Shown here: one piece after another, positions 12,394 to 16,921 of the stretch
Numbering within the stretch: the stretch's first letter is position 1
How the letters are laid out: each line of letters opens with the position of its first letter
NCBI GenBank assembly: GCA_964457585.1
Contig: CAYWFU010000071.1
Coordinates: 1 to 16,921 of the forward strand
Length of the DNA stretch: 16,921 nucleotides
Origin: CAYWFU01 sp964457585
GTDB lineage: Bacteria > JACRDZ01
Direction: 5' to 3'
Notes under the pieces: model-generated
Databases searched by the model: none
What the model was told of the DNA's origin: nothing
What the model saw: the letters and a program-made list of their open reading frames with translations, nothing else
Position numbers and translations under genes: made by a program

Positions 12394-13875
12394 ATGACAG
12401 AAATTATATCTTTACGTCCGGCAATAGCTGTTTTCATTTCTTTCTTTTTTTCTATTCTAATTTTCCTTACTGGAAATTTATCCAGTGACTTAAGGAATTT
12501 ATGGAGTTTATTAGCAGCCACAATTAAATTTTCAGTAATAGCTTCTATGGTTCCTTCTATTTTAGAAGGGACTGTCTATAAAATAACATTATTTCAAATC
12601 GCTCCCGGTATAACTCTTATGTTTCGCCTTGATTCTTTAGGTGCGTTTTTTGGATTACTTTCATCCATGCTCTGGTTTATTACAATAATATATGCAATAG
12701 GATATATGGAAAATGAAAAAGAACTTACACGCTTTTTTGGTTTTTTTGCTTTGTGTATTTGTGCAACTATGGGGGTTGCATTTGCCGGCAATATGTTTAC
12801 TTTATTCCTATTTTATGAAATGCTCACAATATGTACATATCCGCTGTTAATACATCATCAAACACCTTTAGCTTTAAAAGTAGGGAAGAAATATCTTATT
12901 TATACTCTTACCGGAAGTGCATTTCTACTTTTTGCAATTATCATGACATATAATTTAATAGGGACAGCCGATCTTGATAAAAACGGGATTTTAAGTGCAA
13001 TAAAAGACCCTATTATATTATATATATTATTTTTTGTATATATAATGGGTTTTGGAATTAAGGCAGTTATTATGCCGCTGCATAGCTGGCTGCCTGATTC
13101 AATGGTGGCGCCTGTACCGGTTACAGCTCTTCTTCATGCTGTTGCAGTTGTAAAAGTAGGTGTTTTTGGAATTATAAGAGTGATGTTTAATATTTTTGGT
13201 TATGTGACAATTAAAAATTTAGAGTTGGGGACAATAATGGCATATATTGCCTGTTTTACTATTATAGTTGCTTCAATTCAAGCTATATATCAAGATAATC
13301 TTAAAAGACGATTAGCTTATTCAACTATAAGCCAGGTAGCATATATTATTCTTGGTATTAGTATGCTTACACCTTCAGGAATAACAGGTGCTGTTATGCA
13401 TATGGCGCATCAGGCAGTAATGAAAATTACTTTATTTTTTTGCGCTGGTTCTATTCAAAAAAAATCTGGTAAAAGATATATCAGTGAAATGGCTGGAATA
13501 GGCTTAACCCAGCCTGTTACCATGATATGTTTTACTATTGCGGCTCTGGGTATGATTGGGACTCCTCCACTTGTTGGCTTCATCAGTAAATGGTATCTTG
13601 GAATGGGTGCAATTGAAGCGGATAAACCTTTTTTTATTGGTATAATTTTAATAAGCAGTATTCTAAATACTTTATATTATCTGCCGATTATATATATAGC
13701 ATTTTTTAAAAAATCTGATAATATTACAGATACAAAAATTTCCGAACCACATTGGACAATATTATTCCCATGTACGGTTACAGCTTTTTATTCATTGGCA
13801 TTAGGGATGTTTTCAAATTTACCAGGGTTTCCTTTATCATTAGCTAAAACAACAGCTTTGAATTTCTTAAAATAA
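12394..13875 (+). CDS. NuoL/NuoM/MrpD-like antiporter subunit 2
   Basis: Second proton/cation-channel subunit, 493 aa, with the fold of NuoM/MrpD. Key polar membrane residues are intact: TM5 Glu142 (FLFYEMLTICTYP), TM7 Lys223 (FGIKAVIMPLHSWLPDS), TM8 Lys254 (AVVKVGVFG), the QDNLKRRLAYSTISQ loop helix (300-314), H336/H339/K344 (HMAHQAVMK) and Lys399 (FISKWY) in TM12. The quoted proton gate motif has SMVAPVP instead of the usual DAHP. It resembles subunit 3 closely through GYM-E--L-RF and KRRLAYSTI, so the two look like paralogues from duplication. GAGAGG (12383-12388) is 5 nt before the ATG. A natural partner is the rest of the arm encoded upstream. Confidence 0.9.
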   Translation: MTEIISLRPAIAVFISFFFSILIFLTGNLSSDLRNLWSLLAATIKFSVIASMVPSILEGTVYKITLFQIAPGITLMFRLDSLGAFFGLLSSMLWFITIIYAIGYMENEKELTRFFGFFALCICATMGVAFAGNMFTLFLFYEMLTICTYPLLIHHQTPLALKVGKKYLIYTLTGSAFLLFAIIMTYNLIGTADLDKNGILSAIKDPIILYILFFVYIMGFGIKAVIMPLHSWLPDSMVAPVPVTALLHAVAVVKVGVFGIIRVMFNIFGYVTIKNLELGTIMAYIACFTIIVASIQAIYQDNLKRRLAYSTISQVAYIILGISMLTPSGITGAVMHMAHQAVMKITLFFCAGSIQKKSGKRYISEMAGIGLTQPVTMICFTIAALGMIGTPPLVGFISKWYLGMGAIEADKPFFIGIILISSILNTLYYLPIIYIAFFKKSDNITDTKISEPHWTILFPCTVTAFYSLALGMFSNLPGFPLSLAKTTALNFLK

Positions 13876-13952
13876 GCAATGAGCAATGAATGATGAGCAA
13901 TGAGTTTAAAATATTTTCTTTAACTCGTTGCTCATTGCTAGGTACTCGTTGC
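13876..13952. repeat. Heptad-word hairpin element (GCAATGA family)
   Basis: The left arm (13876-13904) starts on the base after the TAA stop: GCAATGA three times with ATGATGA as the third of four units. The right arm (13924-13952) is 29 nt as well, with units CTCGTTG, CTCATTG, CTAGGTA and CTCGTTG. The loop is 19 nt, AT-rich. Several arm differences would be G-U pairs in the operon mRNA. It separates subunits 2 and 3. Confidence 0.8.
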
Positions 13953-13962
13953 TTCTTTTCAT

Positions 13963-13967
13963 AGGAG
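13963..13967 (+). promoter_or_regulatory. Shine-Dalgarno fixing the start of antiporter subunit 3
   Basis: AGGAG, 5 nt before ATG 13973. The frame is open further upstream to a TTG at 13928, but that start lies in the arm of the hairpin element and would add 15 residues with no ribosome-binding site. Confidence 0.75.
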
Positions 13968-13972
13968 ATGAT

Positions 13973-15469
13973 ATGATAAGTGTAGCTTCCATTATGCTTG
14001 CAGCAGTATTTCTTTTAGCGCCGATTTTTATTTTTATTATATATTTTTTACCTGAGAAACACAATCCAATTCGAGCGTGGATGCCGCCTTTGGCTTCATG
14101 TTCAGTTTTTATTGCATTATTATATATTCTTCCTTATTCCTTAAAAGGTTATATTTTTGAATCATCTCCATTAAAGTTTATTCCGGATATTGATCTTTAT
14201 TTTCGAGTGGATTTATTTGGATTATATTTTGGTTTAATATCAAGCCTTATCTGGATTTTAGCCTCGTTTTTTTCTATTGGTTATATGAAAGATGAACATG
14301 GATTACGCAGATTCCATTGTTTTTTTACTTTATGTTTATATTTTACATTAGGAATAGCTTTTTCCGGTAATTTATTTACTCTTTTTATTTTTTATGAACT
14401 GGTAACACTAAGCGGATATATATTGATTTTACATGAAGAAACTGATATCGCGCGTAAAGCCAGCCGTAAATATCTTTTTTATACTTTACCTGGTGATGCT
14501 TTTGTGCTTTTTAGTATTTTTTTAGCTTATAGTACAAGAGGAACATTAAATATTAATATGACGGAAACAACAGGTTTTTCAGGCAATATAGCAAATTTAA
14601 ATTTATTATTATATTTTACTGTTATTGGATTTGGAGTAAAAGCCGCAATTATGCCTTTACATGGCTGGGTAGCAGATGCTCATCCAGCCGCGCCAGCACC
14701 AGCCAGCGCTCTTCTATCAGGAGTACTGGTTAATGTAGGTATTTTTGGCATGGCAAGAATTTTTTATAATATTTTAGGGATGAATTATTTAACAATGATA
14801 AAATTTGAAAAGATTATTATCCCGATAGTGTTATATACTATTATAGCAGCTTCTATAATTGCTATTAATCAGGATAATCTCAAACGCAGATTGGCATATT
14901 CAACAATTGGACAGCTTTCATATATAGTTTTAGGTCTTTTGCTTTATAATCCAAACGGTTTAATAGGCGGATTAGCGCATATTGCAAATCATGCTTTTAT
15001 GAAAAGCACTCTATTTTTGTGCGCCGGAGCAATTATAAAAACAACCGGTATAAAAAATATAAGCGAGATGAAAGGATTAGCAAAGAGAATGCCTGTAACA
15101 ATGATTATTTTCACAATAGCCGCATTAGGAATGATTGGAACGCCGCTTCTATGTGGTTTTGTAAGTAAATGGATGTTATGTGTTGGCGCTCTTGAAGCAG
15201 ACCAGCCTTTATATGTAGCAGTGCTTTTAGTCAGTTCACTTCTATCAGCAGTATATTTTTTACCAATAGTTTATAAAGCATTTTTCGAAAAGGGCGAAGA
15301 AGTAAAAGCAACCGAAATTAGAGATAAATGGTATAAAGAATGTGATTCCTATATGTTAATTTCTATGATATTCGGTGGAGTATTGATAGTTTTATTTGGA
15401 ATTTTTGTAGTATTCCCTGGTTCACCTATTGATATGGCTACGCGCATTGCGCAAATGTGGATAAGATGA
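13973..15469 (+). CDS. NuoL/NuoM/MrpD-like antiporter subunit 3
   Basis: Third channel subunit, 498 aa from the ATG at 13973. TM5 Glu142 (FIFYELVTLSGY), TM7 Lys223 (FGVKAAIMPLHGWVADAHP), QDNLKRRLAYSTIGQ, HIANHAFMK and the TM12 lysine in GFVSKWML are intact. The TM8 lysine found in subunit 2 is Asn254 here (LSGVLVNVG). Sequence is close to subunit 2 along the whole length, suggesting tandem duplication followed by divergence. By position it is part of the same transcript; there are 97 nt between the genes, filled mostly by a heptad hairpin. These subunits each carry one ion-translocation path in complex-I relatives, so extra copies would lengthen the membrane arm and raise the number of ions moved per reaction cycle (inference). 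Confidence 0.9.
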   Translation: MISVASIMLAAVFLLAPIFIFIIYFLPEKHNPIRAWMPPLASCSVFIALLYILPYSLKGYIFESSPLKFIPDIDLYFRVDLFGLYFGLISSLIWILASFFSIGYMKDEHGLRRFHCFFTLCLYFTLGIAFSGNLFTLFIFYELVTLSGYILILHEETDIARKASRKYLFYTLPGDAFVLFSIFLAYSTRGTLNINMTETTGFSGNIANLNLLLYFTVIGFGVKAAIMPLHGWVADAHPAAPAPASALLSGVLVNVGIFGMARIFYNILGMNYLTMIKFEKIIIPIVLYTIIAASIIAINQDNLKRRLAYSTIGQLSYIVLGLLLYNPNGLIGGLAHIANHAFMKSTLFLCAGAIIKTTGIKNISEMKGLAKRMPVTMIIFTIAALGMIGTPLLCGFVSKWMLCVGALEADQPLYVAVLLVSSLLSAVYFLPIVYKAFFEKGEEVKATEIRDKWYKECDSYMLISMIFGGVLIVLFGIFVVFPGSPIDMATRIAQMWIR

Positions 15470-15470
15470 T

Positions 15471-15550
15471 AAGTAAGCGTTCAGCTATCAGTTATTAGTT
15501 ATTAGTTTTTAAATTGATTTAGCTGACTGCTGATGGCTGAATGCTTACTT
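15471..15550. repeat. Heptad-word hairpin element, CAGNNAT/GCTGACT family, copy 2
   Basis: The left arm starts AAGTAAGCGTTCAG and runs in units TCAGCTA, TCAGTTA, TTAGTTA (15481-15501). The right arm has AGCTGAC, TGCTGAT, GGCTGAA and TGCTTAC (15521-15548). The terminal sequence GTAAGCGTTCAGC at the left and CTGAATGCTTAC at the right are identical to copy 1 (7559-7673), including the same single G/T non-complementary position. It starts one base after the subunit 3 stop codon. Confidence 0.8.
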
Positions 15551-15568
15551 TTTCTCTGGAGTTAAAAG

Positions 15569-16921
15569 ATGCTGAATTCCATCCCAATATATTTATTACT
15601 ATTACCGCTGCTTGGTGCATTTCTAATATTTTTAGATAAAAAAGAAAAATATATAAATGCTATTTCATTAATAATAACAGGTCTTGTTTTTACGTTTACA
15701 ATATTTTTATACAAAGAAATAATTATTAATAATAATATAATCATTACATATTTACCTTTTTCTATTTACGGAATTGGACTTTATATTGATGGATTAAGTT
15801 ATTTACTTACTTTTATTACAGCATTTATCTGGTTTCTATCAGCTATTTTTGCAGTTAAATATATGGAACATGAAAAACATAAACGCAGGTTTTATTCTTT
15901 TTATCTTCTTGCTTTGACGGGTGACCTGGGAGTTTTGATTTCTAAAGATTTATTCAGTATTTTTGTTTTTTTTGAACTTATGGGATTATTGTCTTATGTT
16001 TTAATTGTTCATTCGGAAAATAAAGAAGCATTTGATGCCGGGAAAAAATATTTAAGCATGACAATAATCGGCGGATTGAGTTTGCTATTTGGTATTTTTT
16101 TATATTTTCGTCTTTCCGGTACACTTGATATTTATGCATATGCGAATCCAAATGTAAATCCATTGCTTAAAATTATTGCCGCAATAACATTAATATCCGG
16201 ATTTGGAGTAAAAGCTGGAATGATACCTTTGCATATCTGGCTGCCGGATGCTCATCCAATTGCACCAACTCCTGCCAGTGCTGTTCTTTCAGGTGTAATG
16301 ATTAAAACAGGCGCTTATGGAATACTCAGGGTTACTCAATTGCCAATATTTTCATTATCAAAAGATTTTTCTTTTGTTATGGGTTATACCATCATCTGGA
16401 TTGGAATAATTACAATGTTTGCAGGTGTAATTCTGGCTTTACTGCAGAGTAATGCTAAACGTCTGCTTGCCTATCACAGTGTAAGTCAGATGGGTTATAT
16501 TTTAATGGGAATAGGCTGCGCCTTATATTTAGGCGAGCATGGCGCTATTGGCAAAGCCGGCAGTATTTATCATATAATTAATCATGCCTTATTTAAATCC
16601 AGTTTATTTTTTGCAGCAGGAGCTGTATATCTGCAAACACATGAATATAATTTATATAAATTGGGCGGTTTAAGCCGTAAAATGCCTTATCTTGCTTTTT
16701 TTACTGTTATTGCCGCATGCGGTATATCCGGAATTCCAATGTTTAATGGATATGCAAGTAAAACATTACTGCATCATGCTATTCTTGAATCGTACCATTT
16801 GAAACATGATTTTTCATTAAAAATTGCAGAAATAATTTTTATAATAACAAGCGCTGGAACATTATGTTCTTTCATTAAATTTACAGGGTTAATATTTTTT
16901 AATATCCCTCATAGTCAAGAT
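15569..16921 (+). CDS. NuoL/NuoM/MrpD-like antiporter subunit 4 (partial, runs off the window)
   Basis: Fourth channel subunit, 451 codons visible with no stop before the window end. TM5 Glu135 (FVFFELMGLLSY), TM7 Lys214 (FGVKAGMIPLHIWLPDAHP), TM8 Lys245 (LSGVMIKTGAYG), KRLLAYHSVSQMGY, HIINHALFK and SKTLL in TM12 are all present, so it looks catalytically complete. It is less like subunits 2 and 3 than they are like each other, and resembles the hydrogenase-4/formate-hydrogenlyase-type NuoL proteins (HyfB/HycC style) in HSVSQMGYILMG and GGLSRKMP. GGAG (15558-15561) is 7 nt before the ATG. Its continuation and any redox subunits lie downstream, which will decide whether the complex is a hydrogenase, another oxidoreductase, or a stand-alone antiporter. 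Confidence 0.9.
   Translation, partial: MLNSIPIYLLLLPLLGAFLIFLDKKEKYINAISLIITGLVFTFTIFLYKEIIINNNIIITYLPFSIYGIGLYIDGLSYLLTFITAFIWFLSAIFAVKYMEHEKHKRRFYSFYLLALTGDLGVLISKDLFSIFVFFELMGLLSYVLIVHSENKEAFDAGKKYLSMTIIGGLSLLFGIFLYFRLSGTLDIYAYANPNVNPLLKIIAAITLISGFGVKAGMIPLHIWLPDAHPIAPTPASAVLSGVMIKTGAYGILRVTQLPIFSLSKDFSFVMGYTIIWIGIITMFAGVILALLQSNAKRLLAYHSVSQMGYILMGIGCALYLGEHGAIGKAGSIYHIINHALFKSSLFFAAGAVYLQTHEYNLYKLGGLSRKMPYLAFFTVIAACGISGIPMFNGYASKTLLHHAILESYHLKHDFSLKIAEIIFIITSAGTLCSFIKFTGLIFFNIPHSQD

Noticed and set aside
13928..13972. N-terminal extension of antiporter subunit 3 from the TTG at 13928
   Set aside because: It lies in the right arm of a hairpin element and has no Shine-Dalgarno; ATG 13973 has AGGAG 5 nt upstream.
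6381..15550. The word repeats as a CRISPR array
   Set aside because: Units are 6-8 nt, contiguous and degenerate, with no unique spacers, no 24-40-nt repeats and no cas genes.
1..16921. tRNA or rRNA genes
   Set aside because: No cloverleaf-like segments with conserved TTCGA-type arms or rRNA-like stretches were recognised anywhere in the window.

Overview
This is an AT-rich (roughly 30% G+C by eye) bacterial window. It suggests an anaerobic, uncultured-type bacterium. An Mbh/Mrp-type ion-translocating membrane arm, decayed signalling genes, an AbiE-type toxin-antitoxin pair and many word-repeat hairpins between genes resemble lineages such as Omnitrophota or Atribacterota, but that placement is inference. 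UGA acts as a stop: prfB (RF2) is present and carries the classical UGA-dependent +1 frameshift site.

Layout. (1) 1-325: non-coding, with a two-tier hairpin (103-146) and a good promoter containing a palindrome. (2) 326-1766: an AbiE-type pair with the nucleotidyltransferase toxin first and the AbiEi-like antitoxin second, overlapping by 17 nt. (3) About 1900-3766: a decayed zone with a PAS/HD-GYP gene broken by a frameshift, a HAMP-repeat kinase cut to 188 aa, and a NUDIX hydrolase on the opposite strand that also lacks its C-terminus. (4) 3802-5830: bioF-bioC, two biotin-pathway genes 1 nt apart. (5) 5831-6313: a short GC-rich island and a YgiT-type zinc-finger gene without a partner toxin. 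(6) 6451-7534 (minus): prfB, which must be read through CTT-TGA-C by a +1 shift. (7) 7805 to the window end: one long plus-strand operon, mnhE-mnhF-mnhG-(MbhD-like DUF4040)-(MbhE+MnhB fusion)-mnhC-mnhD, then three more NuoL/NuoM/MrpD-like antiporter subunits, the last running off the end. The order of the first seven genes matches the membrane arm of archaeal Mbh/Mbs/Mrp complexes. The peripheral redox module, if any, lies beyond the window.

The most unusual signal is a set of intergenic elements built from degenerate 7-nt words (6-8 nt at two sites), with a different word family at nearly every site. Most are arranged as two facing arms that would fold into long hairpins. They occupy five of the eight gene junctions inside the mnh/mbh operon, part of a sixth (the octad block after mnhE), the upstream region of the operon and the 3' side of prfB. 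One is flanked by an 8-bp direct repeat of stop-codon/ribosome-binding-site sequence, as if inserted with target duplication. Another was itself split by a fully palindromic 184-bp MITE with 29-bp perfect terminal inverted repeats. They resemble the heptanucleotide STRR repeats known from heterocystous cyanobacteria, but are paired into hairpins and lie inside an operon. A second point of interest is the first MnhD paralogue, where Ser occupies the position of the normally invariant TM5 glutamate while its three neighbours keep it.
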